Of a DNA stretch of 64,000 nucleotides, positions 17,501 through 26,801 are shown piece by piece. Every line of letters starts with the position of its first letter. Position 1 is the first letter of the stretch. Made by a program: the position numbers and the translations under genes. Under the pieces are notes generated by a model, which saw only the letters and a list, made by a program, of their open reading frames with translations, did no database searches and was not told the origin of the DNA. The stretch is from Blastomussa wellsi (taxonomy: Eukaryota > Cnidaria > Anthozoa > Scleractinia > Plerogyridae), in the NCBI GenBank assembly GCA_947652115.1, contig OX393573.1:7031434-7095433 (forward strand), given 5' to 3'.

Positions 17501-18858
17501 CGGCCCAACAGCGTGCGACCATCGCCTTCAACCACTACAAAATCAGCATTACTTCCGTTTTCAAACCCAGCCAGCGTGACATCTGCCGTGAACGTTCCTA
17601 GGGTCGGTAAAGGTTCTGTACCACCATAAGCAAAAAGTTCCTTTGCAGATTTGCGAGATTCACAGTTAATCCCCTTTTGCTTTAACAACTCCCAGGTCTG
17701 CTGGCCCATAACATTACATGAGGCTCCCGAATCAACGAGAACATCGGGTACGTCTACACCACCAATGACCAGCGTTACCAAAGCGCTCCTTTGTTCCTTG
17801 CGATCATTCACCTGTTCCACTGAAAAGGCATAATCGGGTCTTTGCGAACGACCTGGTGTAGCGAAGTCTCCTTTGTCTTCTTCTCCAGGGCTAGGTCTTC
17901 CAGTCACGAGGTTCGTCTCTCGCCCTCCGCGTCCGCGTCCACCTCGACCCAGTCCACCAGCACTCCTGCCTCCTCTGCCGCGTCCGCCTCTGCTACCCTC
18001 AGGCCCTCTAGATCCCGAGTGGGTCCTGCTTAGCTGATGGAGTCGAGGGCATTTAACTTTGAAATGGCCTGTTCCGCCGCACTTCCTGCAAGTTTGACCA
18101 CGCGCCGGGCACTTTTTGTCTTGACTGAAGTGTCCTTCTTGTCCGCAGCTAAAGCACGTCTTTGCTTTCCTGGGACTTTCGTTTCCATACAGCCTGCCAC
18201 CCACTGCATTGACCTGGTTATCTGCTTGGTCGGTACCGTATTGCTTCAGTTGTCGATCAACCGCTTCTTGGGATCTTGCAACACGCAACAATTCATCTAA
18301 CGTAACAGTTCCTTCCTTTTCCAGAAATTTCCGGCGTAAATGGCTCGAATAACACTTGTCTATGAGCTGATCGCGAATGTAGTCATCCTCGCCGGCGCCA
18401 AAATCACAAGTCGCTGCTCGCTGACGCAATCTACAAACGAACTGATCAACTGTCTCTCCGATCCCTTGCGAAATTTGTCGAAACAAATGTCTCTCAAAGG
18501 GAATGTTCGCCTTTGGCACGAAATGGTCGTCCAACACCTTCAACGTTGCTTCAAAACTTGCATCTCCACCCTCACCAGCTAGTGTGAAATAAATTTCTTG
18601 GACATCCATACCAGCGACATGCAACAGCAAAGCACGTTTCTGAGCGTCGTTCGATACACCTTTCCCGGTCACATACAAACTGAACGCTCGCTTCCACTTC
18701 TTCCATCGCTGACTTAAATTGTGCGCCTCTCCTTTTGGATTAAATGGTTCCAATCCACTGACATCTAAAGTAACAGAAGTCATCCCAGAACAACCAACAG
18801 CACCGCTCGTAGTACCGCTTGTCATGTTAGTTTTGCCCGATCCACCGCCTCCCGGCAT
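14599..18858 (-). CDS. Gypsy 1 gag-pol polyprotein
   Basis: A single uninterrupted frame of 1419 residues encodes all proteins of the element. Order: gag (about 1-230); two CCHC zinc knuckles (235-250 and 257-270); an Arg/Gly-rich linker; aspartic protease with VDSGAS (about 375-381); RT with FSKIDLKWGFHQ and the catalytic IADDLIVHG; RNase H with IADASPVGLGAVL and ETDHKPL; and integrase. The integrase core has D-D-E in GADLLGP, TDNGPQFVSEEF and ANGEVERQNR. The zinc-binding part reads RLAHQGIVKTKYRL, three residues shorter than the matching part of Gypsy 2, and so lacks one of the two expected zinc-ligand histidines. The frame is otherwise intact. The C terminus (IRQPARYKDF) resembles that of Gypsy 2 and the TRIM. 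GTG and other upstream starts were not needed. Confidence 0.95.
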   Translation of the reverse strand: MPGGGGSGKTNMTSGTTSGAVGCSGMTSVTLDVSGLEPFNPKGEAHNLSQRWKKWKRAFSLYVTGKGVSNDAQKRALLLHVAGMDVQEIYFTLAGEGGDASFEATLKVLDDHFVPKANIPFERHLFRQISQGIGETVDQFVCRLRQRAATCDFGAGEDDYIRDQLIDKCYSSHLRRKFLEKEGTVTLDELLRVARSQEAVDRQLKQYGTDQADNQVNAVGGRLYGNESPRKAKTCFSCGQEGHFSQDKKCPARGQTCRKCGGTGHFKVKCPRLHQLSRTHSGSRGPEGSRGGRGRGGRSAGGLGRGGRGRGGRETNLVTGRPSPGEEDKGDFATPGRSQRPDYAFSVEQVNDRKEQRSALVTLVIGGVDVPDVLVDSGASCNVMGQQTWELLKQKGINCESRKSAKELFAYGGTEPLPTLGTFTADVTLAGFENGSNADFVVVEGDGRTLLGRETAEALNLLRIGPFRTNSVDGGRSDGDVREKYKHLFSGVGLLKGYELKLHIDESVKPVAQHVRRIPFGLREKVDAKLDELLELDIIEEVPEGPSGWISPLVVVPKGNGDVRVCVDMRRANEAIVRERHPIPTVEELLHDLNGSTVFSKIDLKWGFHQILLSEESRHITTFVTHRGLYRYKRLMFGVTSAPEKYQQIIRDVLRGCAGVANIADDLIVHGCDVEEHDKRLFAVLDRLSEVGLTVNGDKCEFRLSRLTFFGHELTSDGINPSEEKIAAIRDARSPKDAGEVRSFMGLVQYSAKFMPDVASVAKPIQELTRKGIVFHWGKEQQTAFEELKRLITQAETLAYFKVGCRTRIIADASPVGLGAVLTQQQGGMWRVVSYASRSLTDVERRYSQTEKEALALVWACERFNMYVSGQSFELETDHKPLERVYSRTSKPCARIERWVLRLQGYDFKVVYRPGKTNIADALSRLNSLDQVDHGEDYDFVRAIAISCIPVALSPTEIEEASYFDEELTIVKSCVRSGDWDRCTLPSYAQVKDELCVYGELLLRGTRIVVPKLLRNRVVRLAHQGIVKTKYRLRSKVWWPGMDKEVEKFCKVCHGCQVTSGFNPPEPMSRVLPPSAPWQDCGADLLGPLPTGESVLVVIDYYSRFLEVAILKSTTSAKVIEALAPMFARFGFPFSLRTDNGPQFVSEEFEAYLRTNGVEHRKTTPLWPQANGEVERQNRSLLKCLQIAHLKGKNWRTELLVWLMAYRSTPQTTTGTTPCYMMFGHEVRSKLPELRGETVGVPGEEVRERDWSSKLKGKAYADLKRGATPKSIRVGDTVLLKAEKTNKLSTNFNPAPFKVVQRTGTEVTLRNEAGVQLKRNTAFVKRYNEHNGVANGNEDQVVQASPTVQTDEPGPSRVPETTEVSGPSGIPGTTGVSENSQVQAGHSTEKEDSAAERPVRRSTRTIRQPARYKDFVLDV

Positions 18859-18986
18859 CGCTGAAATAAATCCTTGACGAAATCCTCGACGAAATCCACA
18901 GCGAAATTTTCAACGAAACTCTTGAAACCCTCGGCGAAATCCTCGAAATATCCCTTGAAATATCCTCGAAGTATCCTCGTCGCCAA

Positions 18987-19175
18987 TGTAGTACCGCGTT
19001 AGGTTAAAACACACTTTATTCACGACCGTTACACTCCCAACTCAGAACGCTAACTCCCGAATAAATTACAACACACGCTATCTATAGTACATGCAAATTA
19101 CGTAATTCCCGTGTGTATTACATCACATTCATTCTCTCGCATCTACGCGCTTGCATTAGCATCGTATACACTACA
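18987..19175 (-). repeat. Gypsy 1 5' LTR
   Basis: A 189-base direct repeat of 14351-14540; the element's promoter should lie here. Confidence 0.95.
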
Positions 19176-19180
19176 AGTGC

Positions 19181-21710
19181 TAGATACCCGTGCATTTCGT
19201 GGGGCCGATGTCAACCGTGATCACCACCTAGTCATCGCAAAAATCAAGTTGCGGCTGTGTAGAGTAGAGAAGAAAGCAAACAGATTAAAGAAGTGCAACA
19301 CCGCAAAGCTCAAAGTGCCTGAGGTGGCACAAAAGTTTAAAATCGTGCTTCGAAACAGATTCAGCTGCCTGGCAGATGATGAGGCTAACGTTAACAACAG
19401 TGATGATCATGCTCAAGTTCAAGATCTGGAAAATGACTGGAAGAAGATCAAGGAATCCTACCAAAAGACAGCTGAAAACGTTCTGGGGTTTCGGTCAAGA
19501 TCAAAGAAACCATGGATTAGTGGTGAGAGTTGGAAGAAAATAGATGACAGGAGAGAGTTGAAAAGGGAAATGGATTCCACCAGGTCAGAAAGGGTCAGGG
19601 AACAACTTAGAAACGCATATTGAGCCAAAAACAAGGAAGTGAAAAAACAACTCAAGAAAGACAAGAATGACTGAGCACAGAAGGTCGCCGAGGAAGCACA
19701 GAAAGCTGCTGGACAGGGCCAGCTTAAAACAGTTTATGACGCTACCAGAAAAATGTCAACTAAGAAAGGGAAAAACCATGGACATGATAAAGAGTGGAGG
19801 GCTGCTGACAAAACCAAAAACGATGGAAAGAGCATTTCCTTGAGAGTTTGATGAGGATGATGAGATCACTGAATCGGAAATTTTTATTTATTTATTTATT
19901 TTATTTTTTTATTTTCATTTTTTTCCACACAAACAAAAATAGAGACACAATTCAATAGATAATAAACAAAAACAACTCAATACACAAGATAACAATGAAA
20001 CTACAAAACCACAATATATTAAAGGTAGAAAGCAAAATGGCGAGGGAACCTAAAAAAAGCCACGGGGTTGTAGGCTTCGGTTCCCTCACAATAAACACCA
20101 GATGACTGATTTATTTAATTTATGACAAGCCTTTTTTGTAATATAGTGAATAGTTATCAATAATATACGCTATAAGTCTTTTTTAAAAAGATGCCAGTGA
20201 CGAAGAGCCCGAAATTTGCTGATGCGCGAACAAAGGCTGAAATCTACGCAGCCCTCAAAGAGATGAAGGGGGAGGAGTTGACAGTCTGACCGTTTAGATT
20301 CTAAAGGCAGACTTAGAGACATCCGCGGGAGTCCTATATTACTTCTTGCATAAGGTGTGGGAGCAAAAGCAAATACCGGGGGACGGGCAACAGGGATTGA
20401 TAGTGAAACTTCCAAAGAAAGGCGATTTAACCGAATGCAACAACTGGAGGGGCATAGCGCTTATGGTGGTTGCAGCAAAAGTTCTGGGCAGAATCATAAT
20501 CACACGAATACGGGATGGAACTGATAATAAACTGCGTCAAGAACAGGCAGGCTTCAGGAAAGACCGCGGTACAACAGAACAAATATTTGTACTGCGCAAT
20601 ATCATCGAACAGGTTATCGAATGGAACGCCAACCTTTATGTGTTCTTTGTTGACTTCGAAAAAGCATTTTATTCTGTAGATCGTTCTGTACTCTGGAGGA
20701 TTATGACGAGCCACAGCATTCCTGAGAAGATTGTGAAGACGGTGAAAGTGATGTACAGTGGGAGTGAGTGCGCTGTAATTGATGGGTCAGGCGTGTACGA
20801 TTAGTTCGAGATCAAGACCGGTATTAACAGGGTTGCTGTATGTCTGGGTTTCTTTTACTGCTTGTTGTGGACTGGGTTATGAGGAAGACCACCAAACATG
20901 GGAAAACCGGCTCAGATGGAAGTTCAACAATTTTCTGGAAGATCTTGACTTTGCCGACGACCTAGCTAATCTCAAGCAGTAGAAATCATATCCAGACCTG
21001 CCAGCCAGTCAGTCAGCCAGTCAGCAACCTGGGACGATATGCAAAAATGATGGGCCTCAGAATCAACACAGCAAAGACTATGATGATGAGCTGAAAAAAC
21101 TCCGCAGGCAGAAAGGTCCAGGTCGATGGAGAAGAGCTAGAAGCGGTGTCGAAATTTGTTTATCTAGGAGGAACAATGACCCAGGAAGGGGGTTCAGATG
21201 AAGACATCAAAAGCAGCCAGAGCAGCATTCAGCAAGCTTAGAAACAAATGGAGGAGCAGTCAGCTGAAATTGAAAACTAAGCTGAAGATCTTTAAGTTAT
21301 AGTAGTCCTGTTGTATGGATGTGAAACTTGGCGTATGACTAAAAGAGATGCGACCAAGTTGGACGTATTTCTGCATAAATGTCTGAGAAAGCTCATGAAG
21401 ATCTATTGGCCTATGAAAACATCAAACGAGGAGATCCGAAACCGGGCTAACATCAGCACCATCAGCGAACAAATCTTTTGGCGGCGCTGGAAGTTCATCG
21501 GCCACATCCTCAGAATGGATCCAAACAAACATCCAAAGACGGCATTAACGTGGGCTCCAGAGGGAAGACGAAGTCGTGGCAGACCGAACAGCTTTAGGTT
21601 TCAACTCGTGGAGCGAGGCAACGGTGGCTGCTCGGGACCATGTGGCCATAAGTCTGTAGATGCCACAACGAACATTAAAAAGAACCTGAACCTGAACAGA
21701 ACCTGAACGA
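19181..21710 (+). pseudogene. RTE-like LINE copy A, 3' half (reverse transcriptase), decayed
   Basis: Continues the endonuclease-RT ORF from 14345. From 19183 it reads DTRAFRGADVNRDHHLVIAK, the end of the endonuclease. RT blocks follow the internal insertion: VKLPKKGDLTECNNWRGIAL, EQAGFRKDRGTTEQI, FVDFEKAFYSVDRSVLW (20346-20804) and DLDFADDLANLKQ (about 20940-20980). The C-terminal part has LLYGCETWRMTKRD and the block HILRMDPNKHPKTALTWAPE (21311-21706). In-frame stops at 19621-19623 and 19672-19674, together with several frameshifts, make it non-functional. Copy B gives the same order of blocks. Confidence 0.82.
19878..20190 (-). mobile_element. LINE 3' tail inserted in RTE copy A
   Basis: Starts with a (TTTA)n/T-rich stretch and interrupts the LINE frame between the peptides DEITESEI and DASDEEPEIC. 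The orientation (minus) is inferred from the T-rich left end as a copied tail. It contains a short hairpin made of GAGGGAACC and its complement near 20040-20090. The family is uncertain. Confidence 0.5.
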
Positions 21711-21796
21711 ACAACAGATATATCATCCAGCATTGCGTCATTGCACAGAAAGAGCAGACAAAAAACATTGCAAGAAACAGAATGCGTGGACACTAA

Positions 21797-22534
21797 AACC
21801 CCATTTACACGCGCTAAAAAATCGGCACGGCAAGCCAAATCTTTGGTACCGTGTCTAAACCAGTTCGGCAAGGCACTACCCATTTACACGAGCAAAAATT
21901 AAAGGTTTTTCCCTGCTGGGCACGGGTCTGTCTTTTCCCCGGAAATGGCAGATAAACTTGCAGTCGTCTTGCACCGCGCATTAAGGGGAAAATTTGACTT
22001 AAATTGAAACGGATAGAGTCGTTTACGGCTCAACAAGGAAACGGGTCGACATCTTGGCAAAACCAGAACAAAAAGACGGAAAAAGAGATTTTAATAAATG
22101 GCTCGCGTTTCTTTCGATAACTTCCAGTGTTCGAGTGACAGTTGTGTGGACTCCTTAGCCCACAACTCTCGTAACACTCATGTGGCCTCATCAGGCCAGT
22201 TTATTCCACGGTTTTCCTTTGGCGAGCGCGAACGACCTTGCTTCTTCATCCGCAATTTTCGTGACAACCACGTATGCGTCATGAATGGAATCACAACAAA
22301 ACTGCCTAGAACGGCACCGGGGAGCGTTTACACGAACTTAACTTTTAGCGCGGTGCCTGATCTAACTGTACAAAGACTTGTCAACCCCAAAAAGTTTGGG
22401 CGCTGGTGCCACGCTATATTTGGGACCGATACGTTTACAAATTGATAACAAAGAGTGCCGTACCTTACAATCGTCAGCATGATGCCAATCATTTGGCGTG
22501 CCGCACCGATTTTTCAGCGCGTGTAAATGGGGTT
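21797..22534. mobile_element. MITE with TAA target duplication, PIF/Harbinger-like
   Basis: The terminal inverted repeat begins AACCCCATTTACACGCGCT at 21797 and is mirrored at the right end (22534). The arms continue through GGCACGGCAAGCCAAA and its near-complement. TAA flanks both sides (21794-21796 and 22535-22537), the 3-bp duplication usual for PIF/Harbinger elements. The interior contains a 115-residue ORF (22098-22445) without recognisable domains. It is non-autonomous. Confidence 0.75.
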
Positions 22535-23902
22535 TAAATGTACATTGGGTACGAGTGACGATATCAGGTACCGCCACTCGTCATGTGATCCAGTGGTTCC
22601 TTACGCACCGTACGAAGCGACAGTTTTCCAACCCATTTAGCCCTTTCGGCAGACTGTTTTTCCGTACTTTCGGCAATATATAGACAGTTAAAGTTGGTAA
22701 AAGTATGCTTCTTAAGTGGTATGACCAAAGTCACTGGCCGGTATGCCAAATAAGGAGCTTTTGCATTCTTGTGTGGCTGGCAGAACTTTGATTTATTTTC
22801 TTACTTCATAAAGGTTGACAAAGTTACAAAGTACCTTACATTGTCATCAACATAATAATATATTGGCCATACGAGGAAAACTTCATATAGAGAGAGAGGG
22901 AGAGGGAGAGAGAAAGAGAGGGAGAAAGGCACAGCGGCTTTCAGATGATTATTTAGCACTTTGCTCATTACAACATAAAAGTGAGGTGTTGGCCGGGGTG
23001 CTGTCCAATGGCATGACAAACGTGTCTCCAAAGGTTAAACATTGACTGTGCTGTGGACGCGCACTTGACACTGATCTGCTTTATCAGTTTCAGTTCGCCA
23101 CTGTGTCGTACTGACAGTTTAGGACTCGATTCCTCTGTGCATTTTTTTAAGTAACCTTCGCATGAAAAATAATTTGGAATGGAATGCCGATCTATTGAAC
23201 CTCAGGAAACTCTAAATCAAAAGTCATTTCCCTTGGTCGAATTTGCTTCACTGAGTCGAACACGCCCTTGATAATTCTGGATATCACGAAAACCTTTTCC
23301 AATAATTTTTTTATTATGATAAGTTAAGTTATGTTATGCAGGGTGTTCAAGTTATGCAACGTCAGTATTATCATCTATGCACAATTTAAGATTTACACAT
23401 TACTATTAAACTGGCCTATTGTTTCTGCATGTCCGTGTTTCTTTGAAGTCTCATAGAATCTCCCACCATGGTAACGAGGTAGAATTTAAAAATTAAACGA
23501 GACTTTTTACCTATAAGTTGAAGTTTGATTTTATACTTTAAATCATTAAAACAAACTGTTACGGTAGTTTGGGAATGTGATCTTACTTAGCACAGATTTT
23601 TTAAATACGATTTTATTTATTTGTTTTCTCCACAGTTTAGCTTCGATTAAAAATATGAATCTAACACTCGCGAGTGTTTTATCACATTTCCATTTGAACA
23701 CCTGGAATTTCGTTAAAAATACTCCGCTGAGCGTCGTCATGTTTGATATCTGACGTGAAATACCAGGTGCAAAATCCAGCTGAAAATGCAGGAAAATCTG
23801 GGCGGCGTGAAACATCAGGCGAGAAATTCGTCTCTGTTCTGAATTTTTCACTCGTGTATGAATTAAGACGGAATCCGCTAGGACTTCGAGCATCCATTGG
23901 AC
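22535..23902. other. No recognisable gene; GA-rich microsatellite
   Basis: A (GA)n/(GGAGA)n tract lies at about 22888-22927. The rest is AT-rich with short, unsupported ORFs. Confidence 0.5.
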
Positions 23903-24345
23903 AAAATTATGTACCAAAATGATTTACACCTTATTGCAAGCTTTTGTGTTACTGCTTCAAATATTTTATCAAAAGAAATCTTTTCTAACAACACCAAACA
24001 TCGAAAACAAATTTCGAAGTTCCACTGAATTCCACAGAATCGCTTAAAAAATGTGAGATTTTTCCTATAGCTTGCGAGCTTTGAAATTCATTTTCTCAGT
24101 CTCTGATAAGAAATTGTTGTACTAAAATTATTTACACCTTATTGCAAACTTTTGAGTTACTGCTTCAAATATGTTATCAAAAAAAATCTTTTCTAACAAC
24201 ACCAAACATCGAAAACAAATTTCGAAGTTCCACTATAATTCCACTGAATCGCTTAAAGACGATTTTGCAAAATGGCTACACGTTAGATTTTGCCTACAGG
24301 TTGTGATCTTTAAAATTCATTTTCTCGGGCTCTGGTAAAAAATTG
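23903..24345. repeat. Tandem duplication, two diverged units of about 210-230 bases
   Basis: Units of roughly 23903-24107 and 24112-24345 share long identical blocks such as CTTTTCTAACAACACCAAAC and CGAAAACAAATTTCGAAGTT. The second unit has an insertion of about 30 bases near 24260. Confidence 0.8.
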
Positions 24346-25131
24346 TTGTCGGTGTTATAGCAAATAATTACTGACATCTTTACCTTTTATTAAGGGTAAA
24401 AAATAACGCAATATGATTTCAATTATTCTGGTACTCGATTTTAATAAACTTAGATAAATATTACTCAACTTCCTGATGGATTCCGTCTTAACATAATTTT
24501 TTGTACAAAAACAAGGTCTTGTGTGGCACCTTAGCATCGACTTGATTGACACTTGACTAGCAAGCTTTCCCAATGCTGTTATCTTTTCTAAGAATAGCGC
24601 CGACTTTCTATCCCCTGTTTTTCCCAAATCAATATTTCAAATCGATTTAAATAGTAATTTAGCAGCTTACTTCAATTTATTATTCTAATTTTGCAATGCA
24701 GTGTACACATGACTCTAAAAGAATTGTCATCGGTACATCACGTACAATAACTGTCATGATTATCAATATTATAATAAAACGGTCTCATTGATTATTAATA
24801 ATTGTTATTAATAATTATAATTCAATAAACAATTGTAACTGGGACATAATTTTAAAAAAATGGGTTTTTAGAGGTCGTAGGGTATAACTTAGGTTTTTTT
24901 CCTTGACCAAATCTGATCGTGTGTAGTATCAATCTCGGGGAAAATACCGTTCATTTCGGCACATGAAAACCAGAATTTTTGGTTAAATCGATCGACTCTA
25001 TCGTGTTACTCAGCTGGCTTGAGGTTGCATGAAGTGGCTTGGCGTTGCTATATGAATTGCGTGCAAAGTAAAGACGCAGCTTAATCTTCAACTAAGCACG
25101 TTGAGCAATGAAAGACGTAACGGCCTTAGTC
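24346..25131. other. No recognisable feature
   Basis: AT-rich. A TAAT/ATTA-rich patch lies at about 24765-24835. Only short ORFs without recognisable domains. Confidence 0.5.
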
Positions 25132-25428
25132 GTATATCCTGAGGAAAACGAATACCACCTGAATACCCACCGTTTTATTTTCCTGTTTTTAAAGCTCCCA
25201 ACGGCGAAAAACGGCAAGTTTGCACATTGCTTCCTCATCGCCGAAGTCGAGACTTCGAAATGTCTGAAGACTCAGCTCCGACTTGCTGAGTCACCCACGG
25301 GGAAGCGAAATCTCTCTTCAGCAAATGAGGAAGCAAATATGCAAACAAAACTGCGCCGTTGGGAGCTTTAAAAACGGGAAACTAAAACGGTGGGTATCAG
25401 GTGTGTATTTCTTTTCCTCAGGATATAC
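25132..25428. mobile_element. Long palindrome (foldback element or hairpin MITE)
   Basis: GTATATCCTGAGGAAAACGA at 25132 is mirrored by the complement ending at 25428. The arms run for at least 80 bases, through CCCACCGTTTTA and AAAGCTCCCAACGGCG, and lower-quality pairing continues inward through a CTTCCTCAT block. It has no independent coding role; short ORFs within it are by-products. Confidence 0.75.
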
Positions 25429-25935
25429 TACTTATCGAAGAAGGACAACCCCTGGCCGGCTGGTTCGGACAATTAGAAAGAAGCGACACCATGTATACAA
25501 TGGTACGCGGAGCAAACAACTGTGTGTGGTTGATGCGAAATCGGAAAGAGAATTGCGGGCAGCATAACTTTCAGCTGAAAAGAGGAATGCACAGGCCCGC
25601 ATCATGCCGCAGCTGCGGCGTTGGAGTTTCGTGTCTTGCTTGCGGCGGGAACAAGCTTAGACAGCGGCTTATTCGCTGTCGAAATTAAATTTTGAACGTG
25701 TTTTGCACGAGCTGGTGTCAAAGGCACGCAACTCAAAGTTGCCGATGGCTGCAGCAAGAACCGCATGCCTGAAAGAAATGTTATGCGCAGAGTATGTTGT
25801 AGACGAAATGTCTGAACAGGAAATATACGAACTTGCGTGCCAGAATTATTCAGTTGAAAAATTAACTACACTTAAATATATGGCTGCGCAAGAACCGGAG
25901 AAATATATGCTAGAGTTTAGGAGGGTGCATTTTTT
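25429..25935 (+). other. Unrecognised ORF fragments
   Basis: Two overlapping frames run here. One (25440-25688) has LIEEGQPLAGWFGQLERSD and a Cys-rich end CRSCGVGVSCLACGG. The other, readable from about 25667, has LNFERVLHELVSKARNSK and EMSEQEIYELACQNYSVEKL, then runs into the minisatellite. Composition looks protein-like and partly helical, but I recognise no family. They may be exons of an unknown gene or remains of a mobile element. No reliable splice sites could be assigned. Confidence 0.3.
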
Positions 25936-25939
25936 TTTG

Positions 25940-26108
25940 CAACCAAATTTTCAACATCTTTTCTTGCCACAAACCAGACCACTTTTTTCTTGCCACAAAC
26001 CAGACCACTTCTTGTTGCCACAAGCCAGACCACTTTTCCATTGCCACAAACCAGACCACTTTTCCATTGCCTCAAGCCAGACCAATTTTACCTTGCCACA
26101 AACACCTT
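25940..26108. repeat. Minisatellite with a unit of about 24 bases
   Basis: Six to seven imperfect copies of a unit close to CTTGCCACAAACCAGACCAC followed by a short T-rich spacer. It produces repeated-looking ORFs on both strands. Confidence 0.85.
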
Positions 26109-26215
26109 TGTTTGGCACAAGAGCTGTTTTTTTTTCGAAGGTGGTGCTTTGCCCGACAGCAGGGCCTCTCTGCAGGGCACACAAAACAAACAACTAGGTT
26201 GCCAAAATCCTCCAA

Positions 26216-26801
26216 TTGAACAAATGTGTGTCGGAAGTGTACAAAAAAAAAATGTCTTCGCAACTGTTTGAACATTTTGGCAACGAAACAATCCAAACAT
26301 ACAACAATGTGGCTTTGTTTTTCTCGAGGCCCGCAACGCTGGACGGAGAAGAAGCACTTGCCGAAGCTGTCGCGGCAGCAGAAAAGGAAGTTTGTGCCGA
26401 ACTACAAGAGAAACGGGAAGAAAAAGCTGCAGAGGATGGAACAATGAAAGAAGAAGAAAAAGCTGCACTGGAAAAAGAAGCAGAAGCAGCAGGGGAAGCC
26501 TTCCAAGCTGCCGCAGAGAAAACCAAACTTGCAGCAGCAGAGGCCAAAAGCAAAGCAGCGGCAACGAACATCGCTGGCGCAACACCAGAAGAGTTCGCAG
26601 CAGCACGCGCAGCGGCAAAGATTCATTCCACCGTGGTGGCAATGGGGCAACAAAACAAAACTTCGATAGTATGGGTCTGCGGTGCGAGAAATCTGTTGCC
26701 TACCACCTGCCACTCGAAAACGCGTACAAAAACAATCTTCTTCCGACATCGCCAAGGTCGACTATCTTGTAGGGAACCAAGGTCGCACGAACCTTCGGTA
26801 T
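26216..26801 (+). other. Ala/Glu/Lys-rich coiled-coil-like ORF, unrecognised
   Basis: The open frame begins KKMSSQLFEHFGNETIQTYNN, then about 100 residues dominated by Ala, Glu and Lys (for example EEEKAALEKEAEAAGEAF), which suggests a long helix or coiled coil. The final part lies in another composition and runs into the TLDc pseudogene. No family is recognised. It could be an exon of an unknown gene truncated by the TLDc duplication, or non-coding low-complexity sequence. Confidence 0.3.

Larger units (their letters stand above)
14351..19175 (-). mobile_element. Full-length Gypsy (Ty3-like) LTR retrotransposon 1
   Basis: LTRs at 14351-14540 (190 bases) and 18987-19175 (189 bases) start TGTAG and end CTACA. 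They differ by one visible substitution and one single-base indel, indicating a recent insertion. AGTGC flanks the element at 14346-14350 and 19176-19180, a 5-bp target-site duplication. On the minus strand a likely primer-binding site with TGGCGACGAGGATAC follows the 5' LTR, and a polypurine tract (AAAGAAGGGA) precedes the 3' LTR. It carries one long gag-pol ORF. It is inserted in an RTE-like LINE whose reading frame resumes across the site. Confidence 0.96.

Noticed and set aside
22098..22445. 115-residue ORF inside the TAA-flanked MITE
   Set aside because: No recognisable transposase domain and no supporting signals.
26088..26642. Leu-rich minus-strand ORF of 184 residues
   Set aside because: Shadow of the Ala/Glu/Lys-rich plus-strand frame and of the minisatellite.
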